The position numbers were made by a program, and so were the translations under genes. 59,865 bases of DNA, taken from NCBI RefSeq assembly GCF_025147465.1, contig NZ_JALXOZ010000015.1, positions 1-59,865 of the forward strand, written 5' to 3'. The notes beneath the pieces are model-generated. The model had not been told where the DNA came from. It saw only the letters and a program-made list of their open reading frames with translations, and made no database searches. Positions 7,751 to 16,858 of this stretch are shown piece after piece (the stretch's first letter is position 1; each line of letters starts with the position of its first letter). Source of the DNA: Dermabacter sp. p3-SID358. GTDB taxonomy: Bacteria; Actinomycetota; Actinomycetes; Actinomycetales; Dermabacteraceae.

Positions 7751-9784
7751 TCACTCGGCGCCGGGGATGTGAGGCGAACCGTCACCGGGCTGCGGAAGCT
7801 CGGGCGGTGTTCCGCCGAGTTCCTCACCAGCCTGCTGGTTCTCTGTGCCATCCGGCGCACTGCTACCGATCGTACCGGGACGATCGCTTCCCGCGAGGGG
7901 TTCGGTGAACACGGGTCGATCCTGGCTCGACTGCCACACCTCACGGGGCGGGCGCTTCGTCACGTCTTTGAAGATCTCCGCGAGCTCCTTCTCGCCAAGA
8001 GTCTCTTTCTCGAGGAGCTCTTCGACAAGGTGATCGAGCACCGCGCGATTGGTCTTAATGACGCTCCAGGCTTCGTCGAGGGCATTGTCGAGGAGGCGAC
8101 GAATCTCTTCGTCGATCAGGCGAGCCGTGTCTTCGCTGTAACCGGGGCCCTGGCCCTGCTGCATGCCTACGAAAACCTCGTCTTGGCCCTTACCGAAGGC
8201 GACCTGACCCACGATCCCGCTCATGCCGAGTTCGGTGACCATCGCACGCGCAATGCTCGTCGCGTTCTTGAGGTCGGAGCTTGGTCCAGTGGTCACGTCG
8301 TGGAAGATGCCTTCTTCGACCGCGTAACCGCCCATGGCGTAGGCGAGGCGATCAAGGAGCTCGTTTCGGCTCTGATAGTTGCGATCGGCCGTCGGCACGA
8401 CCATCGTGTATCCGCCCGCGCGGCCACGTGGCAGAATCGTGACCTTCGTGACGGGGGCGGAATTGTTGAGAGCTGCGGCAACGAGTGCGTGACCGCCCTC
8501 GTGGTACGCCGTCATTTGGCGCTCGCGCTCGCTCATGACCTTCGAGTAGCGCTGCGGACCCATCGACACACGGTCGATCGCTTCATCGAGGGCGCGCATA
8601 TCGATGATCTGGTTGCCGGAACGCGCCGTCAGGAGCGCGGCCTCATTGAGGACGTTTGCGAGGTCCGCACCACTCATCCCGATCGAGCGGCGCGCGATGT
8701 TGTCAAGGTCAACGTCAGAGGCGAGCGGCTTGCCCTTCGCGTGCACGTCAAGGATCTTGCGGCGACCCTTGAGATCGGGGGTTTCAACGGCGATTTGCCG
8801 ATCGAAACGACCGGGTCGAAGGAGGGCAGGGTCGAGGATATCCACGCGGTTCGTCGCAGCAATAAGAATGACGTTCTGGTTCTCCTCAAAGCCATCCATC
8901 TCGACGAGCATCTGGTTGAGGGTTTGCTCACGCTCGTCGTGACCGCCGCCCATGCCAGCACCGCGGTGACGACCGACGGCATCGATCTCGTCGATGAAAA
9001 TAATGGCAGGAGCATTTTCCTTCGCCGTATTGAAAAGGTCGCGCACACGGCTCGCGCCAACGCCCACGAACATCTCGACGAAATCCGAACCCGAAATCGA
9101 GTAGAACGGTACCCCAGCCTCGCCCGCAACGGCCTTCGCGAGGAGGGTCTTACCAGTGCCGGGGGGACCGTATAGAAGCACGCCCTTCGGGATCTTCGCG
9201 CCGACGGCGTGGTAGCGCTCTGGGCTCACGAGGAATTGCTTGATCTCGTCCAGTTCCTCGACAGCCTCATCGGCGCCCGCGACATCTTCGAACGTCACCT
9301 TGGGCATGTCCTTGTTGAAGAGTTTCGCCTTCGACTTGCCGAATTGCATCGCTCGGCCGCCACCCTGGGCGTTCATCATGAAGAACCAAAAAAGGCCGAG
9401 GATCACGAGAAGCGGGAAGAACGTGAGTAGGAGCTGCCCCCACCATGAGGGGGTCGCGATCTTATCCGTGTACCCCTTCGACGGTTCGGCCTCGTTCACG
9501 GCCTTCACGACGTCGTCACCGCGCGCCGTCACATACGAGAACGCAACGCGCTTGCCCTTGTCTTTGAAGTCCTTCGTGAGCACAAGGTTGACGCGCTGCT
9601 GATTGCCGTCAATGATCTCCGCTTGCTCAACGGTGTCGCCTTTGAGAAGGGCGAGCCCCTGTTCGGTATCGATCTCCTGGAATCCACCGCGGCCGAAAAT
9701 GCTCAGTGCGAGGAGAACAATCGCGAGGGTCGCGAGGCTCCACAGCCAAAGGTTACGGACGGGCGATTTCTTTTTTTCTGCCAT
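7751..9784 (-). CDS. ftsH: ATP-dependent zinc metalloprotease FtsH
   Basis: Membrane-anchored AAA+ protease for misfolded and short-lived proteins. The 677 residues show an N-terminal transmembrane helix (about 11-30), an extracytoplasmic domain, a second helix (about 118-140), an AAA domain with Walker A GPPGTGKT (about 206) and Walker [12 protein letters not shown], the SRH region RPGRFDRQI, and the zinc site HEGGH. The C-terminal tail is proline/glycine-rich as in other actinobacterial FtsH. The tilS-hpt-ftsH-folE order is conserved in actinobacteria. No clear Shine-Dalgarno precedes the ATG. Confidence 0.97.
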   Translation of the reverse strand: MAEKKKSPVRNLWLWSLATLAIVLLALSIFGRGGFQEIDTEQGLALLKGDTVEQAEIIDGNQQRVNLVLTKDFKDKGKRVAFSYVTARGDDVVKAVNEAEPSKGYTDKIATPSWWGQLLLTFFPLLVILGLFWFFMMNAQGGGRAMQFGKSKAKLFNKDMPKVTFEDVAGADEAVEELDEIKQFLVSPERYHAVGAKIPKGVLLYGPPGTGKTLLAKAVAGEAGVPFYSISGSDFVEMFVGVGASRVRDLFNTAKENAPAIIFIDEIDAVGRHRGAGMGGGHDEREQTLNQMLVEMDGFEENQNVILIAATNRVDILDPALLRPGRFDRQIAVETPDLKGRRKILDVHAKGKPLASDVDLDNIARRSIGMSGADLANVLNEAALLTARSGNQIIDMRALDEAIDRVSMGPQRYSKVMSERERQMTAYHEGGHALVAAALNNSAPVTKVTILPRGRAGGYTMVVPTADRNYQSRNELLDRLAYAMGGYAVEEGIFHDVTTGPSSDLKNATSIARAMVTELGMSGIVGQVAFGKGQDEVFVGMQQGQGPGYSEDTARLIDEEIRRLLDNALDEAWSVIKTNRAVLDHLVEELLEKETLGEKELAEIFKDVTKRPPREVWQSSQDRPVFTEPLAGSDRPGTIGSSAPDGTENQQAGEELGGTPPELPQPGDGSPHIPGAE

Positions 9785-9900
9785 GTGAAGTGCTAATTCT
9801 TACGTTCTTGTCGGGCGGGGCGATTGCCTCGCGCATGTCATTAATGAGCGTGAATCTACCCCGAATCGCTGGGCCGGGCCTGTCAGAAACCCCGATGTTC

Positions 9901-10446
9901 TCAATCGGCGTAGACGGCCGGCTTGAGAATGCCGACATAGGGGAGGTTTCGATACTTTTCGGCGTAGTCGAGCCCGTAGCCGATCACAAATTCGTTCGGG
10001 ATATCGAAGCCCACGTATTTGACGTCGATATCCACTTTGACCGCTTCGGGCTTGCGCAGGAGCGTGCAGATTTCGACGCTCTTCGGGCCGCGCGAGAGGA
10101 GATTCGTGCGCAACCAGCTAAGCGTGAGGCCCGAATCGATGATGTCTTCAACGATGAGCACGTGACGATCGGTGATGTCGGCGTTCAAATCTTTGAGGAT
10201 GCGCACGACACCCGAAGACTTCGTTCCGCTGCCATACGAACTCACCGCCATCCAGTCCATGTCGACATCGAGCGTGATCGCGCGGGCGAGGTCAGCGACA
10301 ACCATGACGGCGCCCTTGAGGACGCCGACGAGGATCGGGGCCTCGCCTTCGTAGTCACGGTCAATGTCTGCGGCAAGTTCACTGATGCGCTCGCGGATCG
10401 TCTTCTCATCGAGCAGGATGCGCTCGACATCCTCATCCATGGTCAT
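9901..10446 (-). CDS. hpt: hypoxanthine phosphoribosyltransferase
   Basis: Purine salvage: transfers phosphoribose from PRPP to hypoxanthine or guanine. The 181 residues include the PRPP-binding motif [14 protein letters not shown], the flexible-loop [24 protein letters not shown] and the purine-contacting [18 protein letters not shown]. Start ATG at 10446 follows GGAAGGGG. Downstream of tilS by 44 bases on the same strand, as in other actinobacteria. A purine nucleoside phosphorylase gene elsewhere in the window would supply its substrate. Confidence 0.96.
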   Translation of the reverse strand: MTMDEDVERILLDEKTIRERISELAADIDRDYEGEAPILVGVLKGAVMVVADLARAITLDVDMDWMAVSSYGSGTKSSGVVRILKDLNADITDRHVLIVEDIIDSGLTLSWLRTNLLSRGPKSVEICTLLRKPEAVKVDIDVKYVGFDIPNEFVIGYGLDYAEKYRNLPYVGILKPAVYAD

Positions 10447-10490
10447 GGGGCCCCTTCCCGGTGCGTCGCATTGTCGAGGTCGCGAGAAGC

Positions 10491-11591
10491 TCAGCGCGGC
10501 GTGCCGGGGAAGCCGGTGCTTCCCGCACGAAAAACGATGAGTCCTTCGTCGCGTATCGCTTCGATCTTACCCGGAAGAGGAATGGGGCCCTGACCTCGGT
10601 AGGCGGTGACGAGCGAATCAACGTGAAGGATCTGACGTCGAAGAAGCGACTTGCCGGAACTCGCGCCCGCGAGCGCACTCGCCTTAGCGATTGCGCGTTT
10701 GATCACCCGGGTGCGCAACGCACGGTCAAGGGGGGCTAGAGCGTAGGCATCGAGCGCGAGCAGTCCGGGGGTTGCGCTCGGGGGGTTCCGACGCAGGCCA
10801 GCAAACGTCTCTTCCGCTTCTTTTTCGAGGTAGTCGGCATCATCACGAAGAAGGTCGGCCGTACGTACGAGATTCGCCGCGATCTGATCTCCGAAGACTT
10901 CAGCGAGCATCGGCAGCGCCCGCGCGCGTGCGGCGACTCGCAAATATGCCTCGTCGTCGTTCATCGGATCGTTCCACACGTCAAGGTCGAGCGCGTCGCA
11001 CACTGCGCGCGTGTCACGCCGCCACAGCCCAGTTTTCTCATCTCGCCCCGTGCCCAGGAACGGGCGAAGAAGCCCCCCGCGCTTTCTCGGGATCCCCGCG
11101 AGAGAGCGCGCACCCGAGCCGCGCGCGAGCCCCAGAAGAACCTGCTCAGCTTGGTCATCGAGCGTATGACCGAGGAGAAGGGCGAGAGCCGCGCGTTCCT
11201 CGAGCATGTCGTCGAAGGCCTCGTGACGAGCGACTCTCGCGGCGTTTTCGAGCCCGCCCTCTGCCGACGAGTCCACATGGATCCGGCGGATATGACACCG
11301 CGCAAGGCCGAGCCGCTCGCACTGAATCGCGGCTCGCTCGGAGACCGAAGCAGAGTTTTCGGAAAGTCCGTGGTCGATGAGCACCGCCTCGACCTCGAGA
11401 CCCAGCCGCGAGGCGACCCACTGCGTCGTCGCGGCGAGTGCGAGAGAATCTGCGCCTCCGCTCACGCCAACGAGGATGCGTGGCGCGAGCTGCGCGCCAT
11501 CGGAACGGTCGGCGCATTCCTCGAGTCTCGCCACGAGGGCGGTCTTCACCGCGACTCGCGCCCGCGCAACGGGTTCCGGAGGTCCGCTCAC
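10491..11591 (-). CDS. tilS: tRNA(Ile)-lysidine synthetase
   Basis: Modifies cytidine 34 of the CAU-anticodon isoleucine tRNA with lysine so that it reads AUA. The PP-loop ATPase motif [13 protein letters not shown] is near residue 42, followed by [35 protein letters not shown] and a [13 protein letters not shown] segment, giving 366 residues. The start is GTG at 11591, overlapping the dacB stop by four bases (GTGA). AUA codons are rare in this genome, but the modification is essential wherever they occur. Confidence 0.95.
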   Translation of the reverse strand: MSGPPEPVARARVAVKTALVARLEECADRSDGAQLAPRILVGVSGGADSLALAATTQWVASRLGLEVEAVLIDHGLSENSASVSERAAIQCERLGLARCHIRRIHVDSSAEGGLENAARVARHEAFDDMLEERAALALLLGHTLDDQAEQVLLGLARGSGARSLAGIPRKRGGLLRPFLGTGRDEKTGLWRRDTRAVCDALDLDVWNDPMNDDEAYLRVAARARALPMLAEVFGDQIAANLVRTADLLRDDADYLEKEAEETFAGLRRNPPSATPGLLALDAYALAPLDRALRTRVIKRAIAKASALAGASSGKSLLRRQILHVDSLVTAYRGQGPIPLPGKIEAIRDEGLIVFRAGSTGFPGTPR

Positions 11592-13090
11592 TGACCTTGC
11601 CCTTCTGCGGGCTCAGCGTCGACGGGTGACTTCGGGGCGTCATAGAGGCCGGCAGGCGTCGGACCCCCCGCCGAAATCATCGCGCTCGCGACGTAATCCA
11701 CGAGGGCCCGCGCTTCACCGTACCCGTTAGCTTTCGACTCGTACGCGAAAATCGCGTAGCCAACCACACGACCGTCCGAGAGAACTGTCGTACCGGCGAG
11801 AGTTGAGGTTCCCGAGAGCGTTCCGGTCTTGCCGCGCACGACGCCGCGGGCTTCCTCGGCACCGACCTCACCAAAGCGTTCTTTGAGCGTCCCCGTGAGA
11901 GCACCGATGGGGACGAGCGCAAACGTGTCCCTGATCTCGGGCGGGGCCTCCCCCGACGCCCATGCCGTCAAATGCGCAAGGAGCGACGGTGAAATTCGAT
12001 TGTCTTTCGAAAGGCCCGAGTTATCGGCGATGACGAGCCCCTCGATCGAGAAGCCCCCCTCGCGCGCGACCTCGTCAATCTCAGCTTTCACGGCTTGTCG
12101 TGCTCCCGCCACGGTTCCCGGATGCCCCGTGCGCACCGCAGCGAGGCGTGCGAGAGTTTCAGCGAGAGAATTGTCGGAATAAAGAAGAGTGTGCGCGATC
12201 AAATCGCTCAAGGGTGCGGAGTGAATGGTCCCCAGTTCTCGAGCGCCGTCAGGCGCCGTGGCTCGTACCGGGTCTCCCTCGACTGTGATCCCTCGTTCGG
12301 TGAGGAGCTTTGCGAAAGCCTTCGCCGCATCGAGTGAAGGATCCGCGGATTTCGCGCCGTATTTCGTGCCGTCGGCGCGGCCTCCGTCGACTCCAAGCGG
12401 TGTGATTGGGGCAACCCAGCCGCCAGCGGGGCCATTCTCGCCCCAGGCAGGATTCAATGGGTCATTGCCGAAAAGAGAGTCGTCAAACGCGAGCGCCACG
12501 CTCGTGCGCCCCTCTGCCTTGAGCTTCTGAACGGTTTGATCCGCAAGTGAGGCCAGTGACGCCCGGACGATCCCCTCTTTCGTTTCGTTCGGCTTCACGG
12601 TGAGTAAATTGTCACCACCCCCCACGAGCACAATTCGCTCGCCATCGAGCACGGCGCGCGTCGTGAAAGTCGCATCGGGACCCATCGCCTTCGCCGCCGC
12701 GAGCGCTGAGAGAAGCTTCATGGTCGAGGCGGGGGTAAGGTTCACGCCGGAATCGCGTTCGGCAATCACCTCACCACTTTCCGCATCGACCATCGCATAC
12801 GAAAGCTTTCCCGAGTACGCTCCGAGCTGTGGGAGCGCTTCAACAGCCGCATTGATTTGTTCACCGCTGACCTTTGACACAGGTGACGCAGCGTCAATCG
12901 GCCGCGCGTCCTCCGCACGCGGCCACGCCTCTCCCTTGGCCGGAACACCTTCCGGATCGACCGTGTCTTCCGTACGAACGGTGAGAATGCCGGGAAAGGC
13001 ATCGACGAGGTCCCCGAACGTGTAAAAGGTTACGGGGAGCGCGAACGCAAGGATTGCGGCGACGACTTCGACGGTCTTCGAATTCCCCAT
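11588..13090 (-). CDS. dacB: D-alanyl-D-alanine carboxypeptidase/endopeptidase (PBP4 type)
   Basis: A 500-residue low-molecular-weight penicillin-binding protein that trims peptidoglycan stem peptides outside the cell. A hydrophobic signal or anchor segment spans about residues 6-25. The catalytic motifs are S-T-M-K (122-125, in TPASTMKLLSAL), S-D-N (LLYSDNSLAETLARLA) and K-T-G (RGKTGTLSGTSTL). Start ATG at 13090 is chosen for the AGGA just upstream and because the hydrophobic segment follows directly. It is divergent from ppa and coupled to tilS by a GTGA overlap. Confidence 0.93.
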   Translation of the reverse strand: MGNSKTVEVVAAILAFALPVTFYTFGDLVDAFPGILTVRTEDTVDPEGVPAKGEAWPRAEDARPIDAASPVSKVSGEQINAAVEALPQLGAYSGKLSYAMVDAESGEVIAERDSGVNLTPASTMKLLSALAAAKAMGPDATFTTRAVLDGERIVLVGGGDNLLTVKPNETKEGIVRASLASLADQTVQKLKAEGRTSVALAFDDSLFGNDPLNPAWGENGPAGGWVAPITPLGVDGGRADGTKYGAKSADPSLDAAKAFAKLLTERGITVEGDPVRATAPDGARELGTIHSAPLSDLIAHTLLYSDNSLAETLARLAAVRTGHPGTVAGARQAVKAEIDEVAREGGFSIEGLVIADNSGLSKDNRISPSLLAHLTAWASGEAPPEIRDTFALVPIGALTGTLKERFGEVGAEEARGVVRGKTGTLSGTSTLAGTTVLSDGRVVGYAIFAYESKANGYGEARALVDYVASAMISAGGPTPAGLYDAPKSPVDAEPAEGQGQ

Positions 13091-13284
13091 CTGTTCCTGC
13101 TCCTTCCCAGCTTGAAAAGCCCGTCCTGCGCACCCATGTGTCTGTGACTTCGTGCAAAGTTTACGCATGCGCGGATAGCGCACACCCCGTAACGCCGCCC
13201 GCGCACGAGGATCTTCGCTATTGTGGCACGCAGAGGGCGAGCCCCTCAGAGACAAGAAATACCTTAGGCAATGGAGTCACACAC

Positions 13285-13797
13285 GTGGAATTCGACGTCA
13301 CGATCGAGATCCCCAAGGGAAATCGCAATAAGTACGAGGTCGACCATCACAATGGTCGAATCCGGCTCGATCGCATGCTCTTTACGGCAACCCGCTACCC
13401 CGATGACTACGGGTTCATCGAAGGGACTCTCGGTGAGGACGGCGACCCGCTCGACGTGCTCGTTCTCCTCGAAGAGGCGACTTTCCCCGGCTGTCTGATC
13501 CGATGCCGCGCACTCGGCATGTTCCGCATGCGTGACGAGTCCGGCGGCGACGACAAGATCGTCGCGGTCCCCGTCGGCGATAAACGCCAGATTCGCCGCC
13601 AAGAGCTTACCGATATCTCCGAGTTCCACCGCCTCGAAATTCAGCACTTCTTCGAGGTCTACAAGGATCTCGAGCCCGGTAAGAGCGTCGAAGGAGCTCA
13701 CTGGGAGGGCCGCGACGACGCCGAAGAGGAAATCCGCGCCTCCTACCGCCGCGCAAAGGGAACCGAACACGAAAACGAGTTCACGCAGGACATCTGA
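13285..13797 (+). CDS. ppa: inorganic pyrophosphatase
   Basis: Hydrolyses pyrophosphate, pulling biosynthetic reactions forward. The 170-residue product begins VEFDVTIEIPKGNRNKYEVDH, closely like mycobacterial family I enzymes, and contains the metal-binding cluster EDGDPLDVLVL. The start is GTG at 13285, with GGAG eight bases upstream; longer frames upstream are not supported. Divergent from dacB, as in Mycobacterium. The 194-base divergent gap should hold both promoters; a TATTGT near 13223 is only a weak candidate. Confidence 0.95.
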   Translation: MEFDVTIEIPKGNRNKYEVDHHNGRIRLDRMLFTATRYPDDYGFIEGTLGEDGDPLDVLVLLEEATFPGCLIRCRALGMFRMRDESGGDDKIVAVPVGDKRQIRRQELTDISEFHRLEIQHFFEVYKDLEPGKSVEGAHWEGRDDAEEEIRASYRRAKGTEHENEFTQDI

Positions 13798-13813
13798 GCA
13801 TTCTGCTTGAGAC

Positions 13814-13848
13814 AAAAGGCGCTTCCGGAAGACCCGGAAGCGCCTTTT
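13814..13848. terminator. bidirectional rho-independent terminator
   Basis: Perfect 11-bp stem, GGCGCTTCCGG (13818-13828) with CCGGAAGCGCC (13834-13844), 5-base loop, flanked by AAAA on the left and TTTT on the right, so it can stop transcription from ppa (plus) and from the convergent EcsC-like gene (minus). Confidence 0.92.
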
Positions 13849-13869
13849 ATCTACGGCACGCTTTGAGGA

Positions 13870-14637
13870 CTAGGCGTCACCCTTAGTGTCGTCGTTGTAG
13901 GCACTGCTTTCTGATTTCTCGACGAGCGTGGAAGAAACCGGCTCGTCGGCGTGGCTAAAGACCTCGCGAGCGGCTTCGATCACGGTCTTCGTGAGTGCCT
14001 TATTGCCGAGGCCCCCGATCACGGCACCGATGCCGAACGGGATGAGGCGCCCCGCCCACAGGCCCGTAAATCGGCGCGTCACGGTGCGACGGATCCAGCG
14101 ATTGACCTGAGTATTCACCGCGTCGGCAACAAACGGCGGCGCCATGCCATCGAGAACCGTCGACCATTGAAGTCCGTTCTTCCCGAGCGCTTTCGTCACA
14201 ATCTCCGCTCCTCGCTCACCGCCGAGGATCGCGAGGATCACCGTGCGGCGCACCGACGGCTTACTCATGTCCACGCCACGCACGTGGGCGATACCAAGGG
14301 TGAGGAAGGCGCATGCCTCGGCGAAGGCAAGGCCTTCGCCTGCGGTGAGAGCTATGGCGGTTGCGGTGCCGACTGCGGGAAGTGCTGCCGTTCCGCCGAT
14401 GCCGATGCCGGTAGCCACGGCAAGCTTCGTGAAGTGGCCTTCAAGCCGGGCAATGATCTGATCGTCGCTCCACGTGGGGTTCTTACGGCGAAGCGAATCG
14501 ACGTATTTGCGGGCAATCGGCCCCTGGATGGCGAGGGCTCTATCGATAAGTTCAAACTGCTTGTCATCGAGGACCGAATCCTCGCCCTTGCCCTTCCCGC
14601 TCGATTTCTTCGATGTGCGCAGGTCCTTCGAGGCCAT
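13870..14637 (-). CDS. EcsC-like protein
   Basis: A 255-residue protein with a charged N-terminus (KKSSGKGKGED), then glycine/alanine-rich amphipathic helices: LAVATGIGIGGTAALPAVGTATAIALTAGE and GRLIPFGIGAVIGGLGNKALTKTVIEAAREVF. The second stretch resembles the membrane-associated EcsC family, whose molecular role is poorly defined. A clear AAAGGAG precedes the ATG at 14637. It converges on ppa through a shared terminator and lies 43 bases upstream of a minus-strand neighbour. Family assignment is by pattern memory only. Confidence 0.6.
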   Translation of the reverse strand: MASKDLRTSKKSSGKGKGEDSVLDDKQFELIDRALAIQGPIARKYVDSLRRKNPTWSDDQIIARLEGHFTKLAVATGIGIGGTAALPAVGTATAIALTAGEGLAFAEACAFLTLGIAHVRGVDMSKPSVRRTVILAILGGERGAEIVTKALGKNGLQWSTVLDGMAPPFVADAVNTQVNRWIRRTVTRRFTGLWAGRLIPFGIGAVIGGLGNKALTKTVIEAAREVFSHADEPVSSTLVEKSESSAYNDDTKGDA

Positions 14638-14680
14638 TGCTCTCCTTTTCGTGGACGCTATCGAGCACTTTCGGGCACGT

Positions 14681-15388
14681 TCACGCCCGCGTGCGGTGAA
14701 GATCGACGGCGCCGGGTTCGAGGTTCACCACGTCGCCGCGCAGTCCAAGGTAACGAACCGCGTCTGAAAGGTCCGTGTAACGGTGCAAGTAGGAATCTTG
14801 CACAAACGAACGATCGACACCGCGATCGTGGCACAAGATGCCGTCGAGATGATCGCTCTCGTGCTGGAAAATGCGGGCGCTCCAGCCAGTCCACTCCTCG
14901 TCAAGTTCGCGAACCTCACCATCCGCGAGAATCGCGGTCCCGAATACTCGCACACTTTTCGGGCGAGGTACGAGCGAGCGCCAGCCATCGACGCTCAAGC
15001 ATCCTTCCCACCCAAAAGTCACGGTGTCCTCCCCCTCCACTTCTTCGTAACGAGGATTAATCACGGCCATGAGTGGAAGGTTGTCGCGCTCGTAGCGATC
15101 GTCGTCAGCATCGCGCTCTTCGCCCTCTTCGTGCACCCGGTCTTCCATCACCACGAGTCGAATAGGCACCCCCACTTGCGGGGCAGCGACACCGACGCCC
15201 GGGGCCTCGTGCATCGTCACAACAAGCGCATCGATGAACGCACTGAGCAGCTCCGGATCAAGCAAACGCGCGGCGTTCTTTGATCTCGCCCGAAGGGCCG
15301 GATGACCCGCTTGCACAATCCTGAGCGGTTCACTCTCACTCCCCCGCTTTGCGAGGGTCTTCTCAATCAATTCCGCGAGGCTCGTCAT
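14681..15388 (-). CDS. def: peptide deformylase
   Basis: Removes the formyl group from nascent proteins. The three PDF motifs are present: GVGVAAPQVG, EGCLS (metal cysteine, in FGWEGCLSVDG) and QHESDHLDG (HExxH variant with metal histidines and catalytic glutamate). The product is 235 residues with an acidic insertion (HEEGEERDADDDRYERDN) before the second motif, which lengthens it relative to typical 170-200 residue enzymes. I start at ATG 15388 (MTSLAELIE); the ribosome binding site is weak (GGCGG). Divergent from the sugar ATPase gene. Confidence 0.93.
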   Translation of the reverse strand: MTSLAELIEKTLAKRGSESEPLRIVQAGHPALRARSKNAARLLDPELLSAFIDALVVTMHEAPGVGVAAPQVGVPIRLVVMEDRVHEEGEERDADDDRYERDNLPLMAVINPRYEEVEGEDTVTFGWEGCLSVDGWRSLVPRPKSVRVFGTAILADGEVRELDEEWTGWSARIFQHESDHLDGILCHDRGVDRSFVQDSYLHRYTDLSDAVRYLGLRGDVVNLEPGAVDLHRTRA

Positions 15389-15493
15389 GAGACCGCCGCC
15401 TTTCACTCTCGTCACCATCGCTTCGTGATCAGTCCCGCTTCCTCGCATCGCCGCGCTCTGCAGCTCGCAGAACTACGGATCGGTGCGACCGGG

Positions 15494-15508
15494 GCAAGCG
15501 TCGGACTC
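15494..15508. repeat. intergenic repeated word, copy A
   Basis: GCAAGCGTCGGACTC occurs here in the def/ATPase divergent gap and identically at 27996-28010; the first 12 bases also occur inverted at 35262-35273. Around this copy GTCGG-actcc-CCGAC can form a small hairpin. The rest of the gap (15389-15678) holds a TATTGT box near 15592 and a CCAGC/GCTGG stem in the probable leader. Confidence 0.5.
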
Positions 15509-15678
15509 CCCGACCACCCTACGGGCCCTCCCAAGCCGAAACGCCACGATCACCATTCGGCGCGTCCCGTATGGCCAGCGCCACAGTGAGGTATTGTTAT
15601 GTCCACGCCAGCAAGGAACGCTGGTTGTTACTTCACAACGGATCGTCCGGCACGTACCTGCCGGTGAAGGGAATACCC

Positions 15679-16758
15679 ATGGCAAAGGTTATCTACGACC
15701 ACGCAAGCCGCATCTACCCGGGCAGCGATAAGCCCGCGGTTGACGACCTCAACATCGAGATCGAAGACGGCGAATTCCTCGTTCTCGTCGGCCCCTCGGG
15801 CTGCGGTAAGTCCACCTCGCTGCGTATGCTCGCCGGTCTCGAAGAAATCGACGCTGGCCGCATCTTCATCGGTGATCGCGACGTCACCAACGTTCCGCCG
15901 AAGGATCGCGACATCGCGATGGTGTTCCAGAACTACGCCCTGTACCCGCACATGTCGGTTGCCGACAACATGGGCTTCGCTCTCAAGATTGCCGGTACGC
16001 CGAAGGATGAGATCCGCAAGCGCGTTGAAGAAGCCGCGAAGATTCTCGACCTTGAGCAGTACCTCGACCGCAAGCCGAAGGCTCTCTCGGGTGGTCAGCG
16101 CCAGCGTGTCGCCATGGGTCGCGCGATCGTGCGTTCGCCCCAGGTGTTCCTCATGGACGAGCCGCTCTCGAACCTCGACGCAAAGCTCCGTGTGTCGACC
16201 CGTACTCAGATCGCGTCGCTCCAGCGCCGCCTCGGCGTCACGACCGTCTACGTGACCCACGACCAGACCGAAGCTATGACGATGGGTGACCGCGTCGCCG
16301 TTCTCGCCGGTGGCGTGCTCCAGCAGATCGACTCGCCGCAGCGTATGTACGATCACCCGAACAACGTTTTCGTCGCTGGCTTCATTGGCTCGCCCGCCAT
16401 GAACCTTGTTGAGCAGCCCCTGACCGATCAGGGCGTCGCCTTCGGTGGCTCCGTGATCCCGGTTGATCGCTCGACCCTTTCGGAGTCGAACGAGAAGGCC
16501 GTTACGGTTGGCGTTCGCCCCGAGGATCTCGAGCTCGCCTCGGATGGTCTCCCCGTCGAGGTCGACATGGTTGAGGTTCTCGGTGCCGATGCTTACGTCT
16601 ACGGTCGCCTCGCTGGCGCTGGCGAGACGGACAAGCCGATCATCGCCCGTGTCGATGGCCGCCGCCCTCCGCAAAAGGGCGAGACCGTGCACTTCCACCC
16701 GAAGGCCGATCACGTGCACCTGTTTGATCTGAAGTCGGGCAACCGACTCGGTGACTGA
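15679..16758 (+). CDS. msiK: sugar ABC transporter ATPase (UgpC/MsiK type)
   Basis: A 359-residue cytoplasmic ATPase energising carbohydrate uptake. It shows Walker A GPSGCGKST (about residue 36), Q-loop VFQNYALYPHMSV, signature LSGGQRQR, Walker B VFLMDEPLSNLDA, H-loop VTHDQ, and the C-terminal OB-type regulatory domain (VGVRPEDLEL) typical of MalK/UgpC/MsiK. ATG at 15679 has AAGGGA six bases before it. It stands alone with its own promoter gap and terminator and no permease neighbour, the hallmark of a shared ATPase serving several sugar transporters; the malEFG locus at 52-56 kb has no ATPase of its own. Confidence 0.9.
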   Translation: MAKVIYDHASRIYPGSDKPAVDDLNIEIEDGEFLVLVGPSGCGKSTSLRMLAGLEEIDAGRIFIGDRDVTNVPPKDRDIAMVFQNYALYPHMSVADNMGFALKIAGTPKDEIRKRVEEAAKILDLEQYLDRKPKALSGGQRQRVAMGRAIVRSPQVFLMDEPLSNLDAKLRVSTRTQIASLQRRLGVTTVYVTHDQTEAMTMGDRVAVLAGGVLQQIDSPQRMYDHPNNVFVAGFIGSPAMNLVEQPLTDQGVAFGGSVIPVDRSTLSESNEKAVTVGVRPEDLELASDGLPVEVDMVEVLGADAYVYGRLAGAGETDKPIIARVDGRRPPQKGETVHFHPKADHVHLFDLKSGNRLGD

Positions 16759-16790
16759 TCGTTTCCTTTCCTTCCACGAGGAAACATTCA

Positions 16791-16823
16791 CAAAGAAGGC
16801 ACGCGAATCGCGTGCCTTCTTTG
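16791..16823 (+). terminator. rho-independent terminator after the sugar ATPase
   Basis: A 15-bp perfect stem, CAAAGAAGGCACGCG (16791-16805) pairing with CGCGTGCCTTCTTTG (16809-16823) over a 3-base loop; the stem base is U-rich on the 3' side. It closes the single-gene unit. Confidence 0.9.
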
Positions 16824-16858
16824 CATACCCACCCCGAGAGTAGGGGAGAATAGGAGAC

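Noticed and set aside
7463..9175. 570-codon open frame on the plus strand
   Set aside because: Antisense to folE and ftsH; no domain recognised.
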